Shown one piece after another: positions 17,751 through 26,449 of a stretch of 64,000 nt of DNA (the stretch's first letter is position 1; each line of letters opens with the position of its first letter). The notes below the pieces were generated by a model, which searched no databases, was not told the DNA's origin, and worked only from the letters and a program-made list of their open reading frames with translations. The translations under genes and the position numbers were made by a program. The stretch lies in contig JALQYQ010000045.1 of assembly GCA_023262855.1 (NCBI GenBank), forward strand, positions 53,450 through 117,449. Direction: 5' to 3'. The DNA comes from Crocinitomicaceae bacterium. GTDB taxonomy: Bacteria > Bacteroidota > Bacteroidia > Flavobacteriales_D > Crocinitomicaceae.

Positions 17751-17791
17751 AATTAAAAGGAATTTGAGAATATTGTGCTTACCTTTAGGTT

Positions 17792-18373
17792 ATGAACACA
17801 TTTTTATCTGCCGATTATTGGTCTGAACGCTATCAAAACAATCAAGCTGGTTGGGATTTGGGACAAATTTCACCACCAATTAAAGCGTATATTGATCAGT
17901 TAGAAGATAAAAACTTACGTATTTTAATCCCAGGTTGTGGAAGCGGATACGAAGGCTCATACCTTTGGGAAAAAGGTTTCACAAATGTGCATTTACTTGA
18001 TTTTTCATCTGAACCAATAGCTAAGTTTAAAAGTGAAAATAGTAGTTTTCCTTTAGATCAACTTCACTATGGCGACTTTTTTGAACACAATGGCGAGTAT
18101 GACCTTATAATAGAACAAACGCTGTTTTGTGCAATTGATCCATCATTGCGAGCTAACTATGCAACTAAATCTGCTCAATTATTGAAAAAAGGAGGGAAGT
18201 TGGTAGGTTTGCTTTTCGATCGAAATTTTGAATCAGGTCCACCATTTGGTGGTTCAGAAGAAGAATATAAAAAGTATTTTGAATTACATTTTTTACAGCT
18301 TCAATTTGAACCTTGCTACAATTCGATTCCTCCCAGACAAGGTTCAGAATTGTTCATTAAATTCAGAAAGTAA
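17792..18373 (+). CDS. TPMT-family SAM-dependent methyltransferase
   Basis: A 193-residue cytosolic methyltransferase of the thiopurine S-methyltransferase family. The N-terminal YWSERYQNNQAGWDLGQISPPIKAY is the family's substrate-side signature (W-x-x-G-x-x-P). The SAM site reads ILIPGCGSGYEGSYLWEKGF, with LLDFS as the acidic-strand motif. Bacterial members can methylate selenium, tellurium, thiol or halide acceptors; the acceptor here is unknown. It begins 41 bases after the cobalamin operon, with no perfect promoter box (TACCTTTA, one base off consensus) just before the ATG, so it may be transcribed from either source. Confidence 0.9.
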   Translation: MNTFLSADYWSERYQNNQAGWDLGQISPPIKAYIDQLEDKNLRILIPGCGSGYEGSYLWEKGFTNVHLLDFSSEPIAKFKSENSSFPLDQLHYGDFFEHNGEYDLIIEQTLFCAIDPSLRANYATKSAQLLKKGGKLVGLLFDRNFESGPPFGGSEEEYKKYFELHFLQLQFEPCYNSIPPRQGSELFIKFRK

Positions 18374-18396
18374 AGATTTAGCAAACAGAATCTAAC

Positions 18397-18404
18397 TAAC
18401 TTTG
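18397..18404 (+). promoter_or_regulatory. -7 promoter box immediately before the 889-aa gene
   Basis: TAACTTTG matches TAnnTTTG. The GTG listed as start in the ORF track (18404) falls on its last base, so the ATG at 18410 must be the real start, with a leader of about two bases. Confidence 0.6.
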
Positions 18405-18409
18405 TGGGA

Positions 18410-21079
18410 ATGAAGCACGTGAAGGGTTTAATAGTATTGTTCCTTATTTTGATTGGTACGAAGGTAACTTTCTCCCAACAAGTAACGAACAATCCTTCAA
18501 AGATCATTTTTCAAGCTTCTGACTTACAAGAATTTGGTTTTGATGACTACCGTTATCCCGAATGGATAAAATCATATGATACGATTTCATTAAACTACAT
18601 TGGTTCCTACGTGGTTTCGAACAAGTCGGTAGGTAAGGATGCGAGCGATTTTGTCGATGCCATATTTCTGAATAAGAAGTTCATTGATTCTGACAGTTTA
18701 CGATTTGAGGTCGCAGGAACAAATCAAACGGTTCGTTATATTCAAAAAAATGATACCACGTTTACACTTGTTTTACCTGAAAAAAAGGCAGATTATAAAA
18801 TTAATGCCATTTACAAAGGCTTGACTAAGGGGCAATTAAAAGTGTTTGTGTTTGAGCCAAAATTTGAAAAAATCATTATTATTCCGCTTCTTAAATGTAA
18901 AATCAATCGGGATTCATTAGAAAAAAGTTTGTTGAAAATATACCGTCAAGCAAATATTCAGTTTGACATTAGCATCAAGCCAACTTTCCATGTTCCTGAG
19001 TTTAGTGAAGATATATTAGTAGACAATCCAAGTCCTAAAAATGAGACATACACGCTTCAAATGCAGCAAATTAGGGATGCCTATTTTGATATGTTTCCAA
19101 AAGCTGAAGACAACGCTTATTACTTTTTTATTATTCCTGGATTCGTAAATCCAACGATTCGCGGTTACATGGTTAAGAGCAAATCAATGGGTTTTATTAA
19201 AAATGGTAACGATCCGATATTAGCAAAAGTTATCGCAAGACAACTTGGTTATGGGATGGGAATTTTATCAGATAGTTGGGAAAATAATGGGCCATCAAAA
19301 GGAAGTACATTTAATTTAATGGATATTAATGGTGGAACTAATTTAACAGCAAATCAATGGTTGAGTCTTCGTCATTCTACAAATACTTTTTCCTATTATG
19401 ATAACTACGAACATGTTTCTACAAATAATGGAATGGTAGCCTATTACTTTTGGGAAGAGAATGCTGATGGAACCATAAAAATGGTAGGCAATGACTTTTT
19501 AGAATCCATAAAGCGACCTTTTAAAAAGAACTTTTTTTCTTACCATTTAGAGATTGATAATCCATTGTTTTATACACTGTTTTCAATTAAACAAATCAAA
19601 TTTGATGTTTGCTCCTTGCATCTCATTGCTGTTTTTTCGGTATTAATCATAGCTTATTTGATTCGTCGGAAATTTCATCGCTACCTTCGCTATAAATTTA
19701 GAAGAACTCGAATTTTAAGAATTTTATCACGTATCGTTTTTATTGGAGGCTCTATTATTACCTTGATTTGGTTTTTTTATCTTGTAGAGTTAGGATACAC
19801 TTGGTTCGAAGTAAAGGAAGGAGAAGTGAAAGTCCTAAAAAATTACTCAATGATTCAAGCTCTCAACGAAATTAAAAATGGACAAAATGTAAAGCAAGAG
19901 TTTGAAACTATTTTGTCTTCCGAACTATTGGTCAAAACAAATAATAAATGGGAGAAAAAGACACGTAAACGCGTTTTGTATTTTTCAATTAAACAAGATG
20001 AATTGGGTAAATCCGTGGAATGTCGTTTTTCAGGAAGTTCTGATTCGTTGATGTTAGAAAAGCACGGAATAAAAGTTAAAGCTGAAAGCCATTACATTGT
20101 CCTAAGTTATATTGATAAAAATAATCAACTAAAAGATCAACGACTACTCAATCATAAAGGAATTGATTTAAATTCTTCCTTAAATTTAAAAGATCCTGCA
20201 CAACGAATTTTAGTTTTTGTAAATGGTTATCGACCATCTTCATTGGGTCATTCTTTTAAAGATTATTTCGCTGATATATCAAAAAATGGCCTTGAACATG
20301 AGAATTCAGAAAATCTCCTTTATGAAAAGGATCGTTTTGCTTACTGGCATCCTTGGCAAGAAATAGATGTTTTATTTCAAAAAAGAATTAATCCATCGAT
20401 GACCTATTTTGCAGATGGACATTTTTCGGTAAGCACATCTAATCATGGTAGTTTAGTCAACTTTACAACCTTGGCTTCAGTTTACCCACAACGATGTTCA
20501 AACTCAAAGAAACATACTTGTTATACAACCACGATTGCAGGGTCAGGTTTGTTGGGATCAAAAACGATGCTTACGAATGATATGTTAAGAGATCTCGAAT
20601 CAAACGTAGAAGGTTTTAATTTGAGAAAGGCGAATGGAATTATTGCTGGTAAAAATCTTCTTCAGGTTTTAAATGAATTACCCAATAAATCTAAGAATGA
20701 CACATTGTTTATTGTTGCCCACAGTATGGGATATGCTTATTCATTGGGAATGATTGAAGCACTTCGAAATCGTATAAATTTTGGAGGGTTTTATATTATT
20801 GCACCAGAGAATGCTGGTGCGGGAAAAGTAAATATGCGCGAATGGCAAGAGATTTGGCAATATGGGAGCAATCTTGAAAAAGGCCATGCTGAGCCTGCTT
20901 GTCTCCAGGATGGAATAGCACCTCAAGTTCGTGTTGGAGGTTTAAAGTCAAGTCACAGAGTGTTTATTCCTAAGGAAAATTACAAAGAAAAGGGATTTTT
21001 CGATTCCCATTTTGTTGGCTATTACAAATGGATTTTAGATTTAAAAAAAGGTCAACAAGGTTATATTAAACAACGATGA
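18410..21079 (+). CDS. Exported two-domain protein: inactive metallopeptidase-like domain, two TM helices, alpha/beta hydrolase
   Basis: An 889-residue protein. Residues 1-23 look like a signal peptide (ending TFSQ). Around residues 230-330 the sequence follows a Bacteroidetes zinc-peptidase domain, including TFNLMDINGGTNLTANQW, but the HExxHxxG helix has become RQLGYGMG (Arg277, Gln278, Tyr281), so the zinc ligands and catalytic Glu are gone. Two hydrophobic helices follow (~400-420 and ~440-460). The C-terminal ~250 residues begin RILVFVNGYRPSS and hold an AHSMGY nucleophile elbow (Ser near 772) with a late candidate His in FDSHFVGYYKW, as in alpha/beta hydrolases. Substrate unknown. Convergent with, and one base from, the PAS gene. 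Confidence 0.75.
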   Translation: MKHVKGLIVLFLILIGTKVTFSQQVTNNPSKIIFQASDLQEFGFDDYRYPEWIKSYDTISLNYIGSYVVSNKSVGKDASDFVDAIFLNKKFIDSDSLRFEVAGTNQTVRYIQKNDTTFTLVLPEKKADYKINAIYKGLTKGQLKVFVFEPKFEKIIIIPLLKCKINRDSLEKSLLKIYRQANIQFDISIKPTFHVPEFSEDILVDNPSPKNETYTLQMQQIRDAYFDMFPKAEDNAYYFFIIPGFVNPTIRGYMVKSKSMGFIKNGNDPILAKVIARQLGYGMGILSDSWENNGPSKGSTFNLMDINGGTNLTANQWLSLRHSTNTFSYYDNYEHVSTNNGMVAYYFWEENADGTIKMVGNDFLESIKRPFKKNFFSYHLEIDNPLFYTLFSIKQIKFDVCSLHLIAVFSVLIIAYLIRRKFHRYLRYKFRRTRILRILSRIVFIGGSIITLIWFFYLVELGYTWFEVKEGEVKVLKNYSMIQALNEIKNGQNVKQEFETILSSELLVKTNNKWEKKTRKRVLYFSIKQDELGKSVECRFSGSSDSLMLEKHGIKVKAESHYIVLSYIDKNNQLKDQRLLNHKGIDLNSSLNLKDPAQRILVFVNGYRPSSLGHSFKDYFADISKNGLEHENSENLLYEKDRFAYWHPWQEIDVLFQKRINPSMTYFADGHFSVSTSNHGSLVNFTTLASVYPQRCSNSKKHTCYTTTIAGSGLLGSKTMLTNDMLRDLESNVEGFNLRKANGIIAGKNLLQVLNELPNKSKNDTLFIVAHSMGYAYSLGMIEALRNRINFGGFYIIAPENAGAGKVNMREWQEIWQYGSNLEKGHAEPACLQDGIAPQVRVGGLKSSHRVFIPKENYKEKGFFDSHFVGYYKWILDLKKGQQGYIKQR

Positions 21080-21532
21080 CTACATAGTCTTTTCGTTTAT
21101 CAATAATTCTTTTTCTAATTGAACCACCATGTTTTTTGTTCGTTCAAGTAGTTCTTCTTCAAAACGCTTGTTGAGTTCGAGGAGTTCTAATTCAAATAAT
21201 TTTTGTTTGGTAATGTCAACCGATAGGATTATTAATCCTTGACTAAATGGACGTATACACAAGTCATAAAACACTGGATTTCCTTCTTTCGATTTAAATT
21301 CAAGAATTACAACTCGTTCTTTTCGAGTTTCGAGACATTCATTTAAATGTGAATAAAATAATGAATTTGCGATTCCAGGATGTGCCTCGAGATATTTCTT
21401 ACCAATCAAATCCTTTATCGGTTTTTTTGCCTGGTCGGAGGCTGATTGATTAATATATTCATAAACCAATTCCTTGTTCAAGATTTGAACGCCTTCAAGT
21501 AATTGATCAAACGAAGAGAAATCGATTTGCAT
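21080..21532 (-). CDS. Single PAS-domain protein with C-terminal coiled coil
   Basis: A 150-residue cytosolic protein: a PAS fold (~10-110, with VYEYINQSASDQAKKPIKDLIGKK and LIILSVDITKQ) and then a charged helix (~112-150, LELNKRFEEELLERTKNMV) that should form a coiled coil. There is no kinase domain, so it may be a sensory partner or anti-partner of the upstream kinase. The ATG at 21532 is chosen; the TTG at 21541 adds three residues. It is the last gene of the FIST / kinase / regulator / PAS group, about 100 bases after the regulator. Confidence 0.75.
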   Translation of the reverse strand: MQIDFSSFDQLLEGVQILNKELVYEYINQSASDQAKKPIKDLIGKKYLEAHPGIANSLFYSHLNECLETRKERVVILEFKSKEGNPVFYDLCIRPFSQGLIILSVDITKQKLFELELLELNKRFEEELLERTKNMVVQLEKELLINEKTM

Positions 21533-21630
21533 ATTATTCAATTTATCGAAACATTTTACATGTTATTCGTGGCTTCTTCGTTAAAAGTATTAAAAAAATC
21601 GATAAAAAGTAAATTACTGACGATAAAAAA

Positions 21631-22002
21631 TTAATTCAACAATTTTATAAAGTCAATTGAAAGTGGTTTGTCAATTAAACCTTTCACAAAATCTAATGAA
21701 TTCGCATGCTCAGTATCTCTATGGTCAAGAGATGAGGTGACTAAATAGATAGTAGTTTTTTGACAATCAATATGGTGCGTTTTACTTAAAATATCCAAAA
21801 ATTCAAAACCATTCATTTCTGGCATGTTTAGGTCTAAAAAAATATAATCTGGCAAGTTTGGATGAATGTCGTTCAAATAATCGAGTGCTTGTTGAGCATA
21901 TTTGAAAATGGTTATTTTAGCATCTGGAATAGCTTGTAATATAATTTGATTATGGATGAAATTAAAAATGTCATCGTCTTCGATCAATAAAAATGATTTC
22001 AT
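21631..22002 (-). CDS. Single-domain response regulator (CheY-like)
   Basis: A 123-residue receiver domain with no output domain. The acidic pocket is EDDD near the N-terminus, the phospho-acceptor Asp lies in FLDLNMPEMNG, the switch Thr/Ser is in YLVTSS, and the Lys in IDKPLS. Proteins of this type relay phosphate from a kinase by protein-protein contact. The start overlaps the stop of the kinase gene by four bases, so the two are translated together and are almost certainly partners. Confidence 0.93.
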   Translation of the reverse strand: MKSFLLIEDDDIFNFIHNQIILQAIPDAKITIFKYAQQALDYLNDIHPNLPDYIFLDLNMPEMNGFEFLDILSKTHHIDCQKTTIYLVTSSLDHRDTEHANSLDFVKGLIDKPLSIDFIKLLN

Positions 22003-24131
22003 ACTGTTGCTGGAATTGATAAATGCACAATTGTACCTTCGTTCTGCTTCGATTGAATTTCAATTTTAGCGGAAAGTTTATTAACTATTTCTTTACAAAT
22101 ATACAATCCAAGTCCAGTTCCTTGACTAGAACTGCTCGCACGATAGAACATGTCGAAAATTTTTGTCAAGTGTTTTTCAGGAATTCCTTCGCCATTGTCT
22201 GAGATTGTAAATTTAATTTCGTTGAGATCTGAATGCGTGAAATCTACCAAAACAAATGGATTTTGGATGTCTTTTCGTTGATATTTTACAGAATTACCAA
22301 TCAAATTCTTTAGCAGAATCTCAACACGAGATTTGTCAGAATGAATAATTGGGTTACCAGTTATTTTAAAGTTGAATTCGAAATTTTCAGAAGTTGAGAA
22401 TTTTAAATCTTCAAAAATAGTTTGAATCATTGTATCCACATCAAATTCTTCATAATTCACTTCTAATCGAGCGTTGCGCGAATATTCTAAAATTTCTTGA
22501 ATGGTTTCATCTAAACGAATGACGCTTTTTTCTGCAAGTTTTAAATAATTTGTTGTCATTTCATCAATCTGTGAACCATTAAACACCAATGATAAAATTC
22601 CTTTAATGGATAATAACGGAGATCTTAAGTCATGTGAAACACTATAAACAAAATTATCCAACTCAGAATTGATTTTCTTTAACTCCTGATTTTTGGTTAA
22701 AATAGCTCGTTCGTATTGTTTAATTTCTGTCACATCAATCGCTGTTCCAATCAAACGGAGCATAATGCCATCTTTGTTTCGTTCTACAAGTGTAACACAT
22801 TTCAAGTCTCTGATTTCTTTGTCGTTTTGTCTCACAATACGGTATTCTTGCTCCAATAATTGCTCATTCACATTCTCGACTAAATGATTTGACTCTGAAA
22901 CAACTGTTAATCGATCATCAGGGTGGATACAGCTTTTCCAAAAATCAAACAAAACAGAATCAGTCTCAGGCTGAGAAGCTCCATAAATGTCATATAACAC
23001 ATCGTTCCAAACAATCGTTTGATTTATTGGATCCCATTCCCAAATACCAATGTTTGATTTTTTTGCAATCAGCTCGAAACGTGAATTAATTTTAAGGATC
23101 TCTTGCTTGATACGCATTTCTTCGGTAATGTCCTTTTGAATCGAAATGAAGTTTACCAATTTATTTTGTTCATCAAAAACAGGTGTAATTTCCAATTGAT
23201 TGTAATAGGGTTGACCGCCTTTGTTGTAATTGATGAGTGTGGTTTCAATGTTTTCTTTATTTCTTAAAGCTGATGAGAGTCGTTCAATTTCATTCATGTC
23301 CGATGCTGGACCCTGGAGAAAATCCTTAGGTTTTTTTCCTTTAACTTCATCTTGCTTGTAACCAGTTATTTCCTGAAATGCGTCATTTACCCATTCAATT
23401 TTTCCTTCGGCATCCGAAATAATGACACTGTTTTTTGTTTTAGTAGCAATTAAGGATAATTTGTTTAATTCAAGTTCTGATGATGAGATTTGTTGAATTT
23501 GTGCCTGAATTTTCTCACTTTTAATTCGATTCTCTAAATGCGATCTAACTTGGGTTACAAATATCTTAAAGATTGTTTCATACCTTACTTCCAATGGTTT
23601 GTACAAGGGATACTTTGCTTTAGAAATTAAACCCATTAAATAGGCAGAATATCCTGTTTCGTGATCAATGAAGTAAAATAATAATGCTTCTTTATAGGTT
23701 GAAAAAAGTTCATCTTGAGCTAATTCTTTTTCATTCAAAATACAAGATTGGTTTTCATTAAAATCATGACTAAACCCTATGATTTTATCTTGCAATTCAA
23801 TTGAAGTGTAATAGTTGGCGTTTACAATTCCTTCCAAATGAATTTGCGTTTTTTCCGGCTCTTGACAATTTTTAATGAGCACAGCAGCTGCTTCTACCTC
23901 AAAAATATCCACAATCGCCTCAGCAATTTCCAAGGTGAAATTAGCAAGCGAACTTGATTTTAATGCTTGTGAATTAAATAAACTCAACCGTTTGTATTGC
24001 GCTAATTCATGGTCTAATTGATCACGCGTATTTATCAACTGCTGTTCTGTAAAGGAAAATCGGGTTACACGCAATTGTAACTCGCTGAATTCCTTTAACA
24101 ATTGATCGTAATCTTTTGAAGTAGAGTTCAT
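21999..24131 (-). CDS. PAS-domain sensor histidine kinase
   Basis: A 710-residue cytosolic-type kinase (no clear membrane helices). The N-terminal ~220 residues resemble a GAF-like sensor preceded by a coiled coil. PAS1 (~228-340) contains VIISDAEGKIEWVNDAFQEITGY, and PAS2 (~345-465, PAS_3 type) contains FWKSCIHPDDR. HisKA has the phospho-acceptor His in VYSVSHDLRSP, and HATPase has N (NLIGNSVKYQ), G1 (DNGEGIP) and G2 (GTGLGLYI) boxes. The FLQGP sequence in PAS1 looks LOV-like but has no flavin-binding Cys. Preceded by a FIST gene 28 bases upstream and overlapping the response regulator by four bases. Confidence 0.93.
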   Translation of the reverse strand: MNSTSKDYDQLLKEFSELQLRVTRFSFTEQQLINTRDQLDHELAQYKRLSLFNSQALKSSSLANFTLEIAEAIVDIFEVEAAAVLIKNCQEPEKTQIHLEGIVNANYYTSIELQDKIIGFSHDFNENQSCILNEKELAQDELFSTYKEALLFYFIDHETGYSAYLMGLISKAKYPLYKPLEVRYETIFKIFVTQVRSHLENRIKSEKIQAQIQQISSSELELNKLSLIATKTKNSVIISDAEGKIEWVNDAFQEITGYKQDEVKGKKPKDFLQGPASDMNEIERLSSALRNKENIETTLINYNKGGQPYYNQLEITPVFDEQNKLVNFISIQKDITEEMRIKQEILKINSRFELIAKKSNIGIWEWDPINQTIVWNDVLYDIYGASQPETDSVLFDFWKSCIHPDDRLTVVSESNHLVENVNEQLLEQEYRIVRQNDKEIRDLKCVTLVERNKDGIMLRLIGTAIDVTEIKQYERAILTKNQELKKINSELDNFVYSVSHDLRSPLLSIKGILSLVFNGSQIDEMTTNYLKLAEKSVIRLDETIQEILEYSRNARLEVNYEEFDVDTMIQTIFEDLKFSTSENFEFNFKITGNPIIHSDKSRVEILLKNLIGNSVKYQRKDIQNPFVLVDFTHSDLNEIKFTISDNGEGIPEKHLTKIFDMFYRASSSSQGTGLGLYICKEIVNKLSAKIEIQSKQNEGTIVHLSIPATV

Positions 24132-24159
24132 TAATGTAGAATAAATTTCAAGCTACAAT

Positions 24160-25344
24160 TTAGCGATAAATAACATACAATGCTGTCGTATAATTGTGGT
24201 AATTGTTTTTGCCACCAAGTCGAGCGAATTCACCAAAACCATACATTCCAAGCCACGGTGGACATTCACCATTTGTATAGAATGGATACTGCATGCGGTT
24301 CACAAGCTCTTCTTTTATAATTCTATCGAACAAAAAGCGACCACGAGCGAGACAGTCTGCATGGAAAACAGCAACTGGTTTTTTACCATTTGCTCGTTGA
24401 TTCATTTCATTCACAATTCGGTCCATTTCTCTAAAAATAAGCTCCTCATCACGTGTAGTAAGCCATAATTCAGTTCCAACTGGACAATTTGTTGCATAAT
24501 ACATGTCGTCTCCTTCATGTTTCGTTACAACTCTTAAAATATGATTGTTTCCGTATTCTTTTGCTAATTCTGGTGAAAGTTTTTCACCCAAGGCACCAAT
24601 TGGAATTGAATCGCCACAATTTGCATTTTCAGGAAGTCCTAAATGACGAAGGTATTCACTCCAAGCAGGTCTTCCATTTAATTCCTCGATGATATGTCCA
24701 TTTGATTTTGTCACGACTAAAGGTTCTCCAATTGCCACAAATCCATGTGTTGCTTGTGTATCAACAGATAGAGTAGGGTCGCTAAATCCAACAACATATG
24801 CTCCGTGCTCATAAACTTCTTGATCTACTGCTTGGAAGCTGATGAATCCTTTCATATTGTCAGACGAAGTTGCTCCAAAAATGGTAATATGTTCTCCTAA
24901 AACTTCCTCAAATGCTCGAATGCATTGGTCATTCGCAATATCAATTCCGGATCCTAAGAAATAAAGCATATTTACATTCGGAGAGCTAGCTTTCAATTGC
25001 AATGCCATTTCTTTACACTTTTCGTAGGAATTATGTCCATTGATAGAATCTGTTGAAGCGATTGCAAAATCGTTTCCTCTCACTGCCATCAAGGCAATAT
25101 CTTTCATGGATTCAGAAACGCCTTCTCTTCCAACAACACCACAGCATGAAGCCGCAACGATTCGAGCTGAAGGAGCTAAACGTTTTGTTTCATCAACTAA
25201 ATCTTGAAAATTGTGACCGATTGAAGCATGTAAAATCACTAAATCACAATCCGTGTTTTCTTCGCCCAAAGCAATTTCTAGGCATTCAGCAACACCTCTT
25301 CGTGTGTTGACCATTCGCGTGCTCGCAGAGTAAAATTCTAACAT
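24160..25344 (-). CDS. FIST-domain sensory protein
   Basis: A 394-residue protein with FIST N- and C-terminal domains: LVILHASIGHNFQDLVDETKRLAP and RIVAASCCGVVGREGVSESM in the N-domain, and AVFHADCLARGRFLFDR in the C-domain. FIST domains are predicted small-molecule (often amino-acid) sensors that occur next to signal-transduction proteins. Here it is first in a minus-strand group with a PAS kinase, a receiver and a PAS protein, so it likely supplies the input signal. No signal peptide or TM helix is visible. Upstream, no perfect -7 box was found. Confidence 0.9.
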   Translation of the reverse strand: MLEFYSASTRMVNTRRGVAECLEIALGEENTDCDLVILHASIGHNFQDLVDETKRLAPSARIVAASCCGVVGREGVSESMKDIALMAVRGNDFAIASTDSINGHNSYEKCKEMALQLKASSPNVNMLYFLGSGIDIANDQCIRAFEEVLGEHITIFGATSSDNMKGFISFQAVDQEVYEHGAYVVGFSDPTLSVDTQATHGFVAIGEPLVVTKSNGHIIEELNGRPAWSEYLRHLGLPENANCGDSIPIGALGEKLSPELAKEYGNNHILRVVTKHEGDDMYYATNCPVGTELWLTTRDEELIFREMDRIVNEMNQRANGKKPVAVFHADCLARGRFLFDRIIKEELVNRMQYPFYTNGECPPWLGMYGFGEFARLGGKNNYHNYTTALYVIYR

Positions 25345-25461
25345 ACGTTATCAAATTTGGTTTAAGAACATTGACAACGTAGAGTGGTTTCAAGAAAATC
25401 ATGGCCAATAGCAAATCAGCTATGATGGATAAATGTATAAAAAATAATTGAAAAAAAATAA

Positions 25462-26415
25462 TTACAAGAGACTTTCAATGATTTTGTCCATTGTATATCC
25501 TTCAGCTTCAGCACGGTAGTTTCGAACCAAACGATGACGTAGGATTGGTTTCGCAACTGCTTTCACATCTTCAATATCTGGTGAATAACGTCCGTTCAGA
25601 GCTGCATGACACTTCGCTCCAACAATCAAATATTGCGACGCTCGAGGTCCAGCTCCCCATGAAATAAAATCTTTTGTAATTTGAGGTGCAAATTCTGAGC
25701 TAAAACGTGTTTTACCAACAAGTTTAACCGCATATTCCATTACATTATCTGCAACGGGAATGCGACGAATTAAATCTTGGTAGGACATAATTTGTTCTGC
25801 ATTCAAAACATGTTTTAATTCAATTTTAAGATCGGATGTCGTTGCTTTTACAATTGCTAATTCCTCTAAGTAACTTGGATAATCTACCCAAATATTAAAC
25901 ATGAAGCGATCCAATTGTGCCTCAGGAAGGGGATACGTTCCTTCTTGTTCAATCGGGTTTTGTGTCGCTAAAACGAAAAATGGTGCGGGTAATTTATAAT
26001 TAACTCCAGCCGCCGTTACAGAGCGCTCTTGCATCGCCTCAAGAAGTGCTGATTGAGTTTTTGGTGGAGTTCTGTTGATCTCATCCGCCAAAATAATGTT
26101 TGAAAAAAGAGGTCCTTTGATGAATTTGAAATTACGATTTTCATCTAAAATTTCAGATCCAACAATATCTGAAGGCATCAAATCGGGTGTAAATTGGATG
26201 CGATTGAAACTCAAGCCCAATGTTTGTGAAATTGTATTCACAAGTAAGGTTTTTGCTAATCCCGGAACGCCCACCAATAAACAATGTCCACGTGAGAAAA
26301 TCGAGATTAACACTTGGTCAACAACATCGTCTTGACCAACGATTACTTTATGTATTTCTCCTTTTAATTCTTTGTAATGTTCAACTAATTGATCGATTGC
26401 TGCAGTATCTGACAT
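25462..26415 (-). CDS. MoxR-family AAA+ ATPase
   Basis: A 317-residue MoxR-type ATPase, a chaperone-like remodelling ATPase. Walker A is GVPGLAKTLL, Walker B is IILADEINRTPPKTQSALLEAM, followed by sensor 1 (LATQNPIEQEGTYPLPEAQLDRF) and the AAA lid. MoxR genes are often followed by DUF58 and von Willebrand (Bat) genes; here the downstream neighbour is the FIST gene, so it is separated from such partners. It lies 34 bases after a parvulin-chaperone gene on the same strand and could be in the same transcript. Confidence 0.95.
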   Translation of the reverse strand: MSDTAAIDQLVEHYKELKGEIHKVIVGQDDVVDQVLISIFSRGHCLLVGVPGLAKTLLVNTISQTLGLSFNRIQFTPDLMPSDIVGSEILDENRNFKFIKGPLFSNIILADEINRTPPKTQSALLEAMQERSVTAAGVNYKLPAPFFVLATQNPIEQEGTYPLPEAQLDRFMFNIWVDYPSYLEELAIVKATTSDLKIELKHVLNAEQIMSYQDLIRRIPVADNVMEYAVKLVGKTRFSSEFAPQITKDFISWGAGPRASQYLIVGAKCHAALNGRYSPDIEDVKAVAKPILRHRLVRNYRAEAEGYTMDKIIESLL

Positions 26416-26449
26416 GTTCTTTCGTTATAATTAGGCTAAATATAAGAAA

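Noticed and set aside
23300-23450. LOV-type photosensor in PAS1 of the histidine kinase
   Set aside because: FLQGP is present but the flavin-linking Cys is absent.
25462-26415. MoxR-Bat gene cluster
   Set aside because: No DUF58, von Willebrand or Bat genes next to the MoxR gene.
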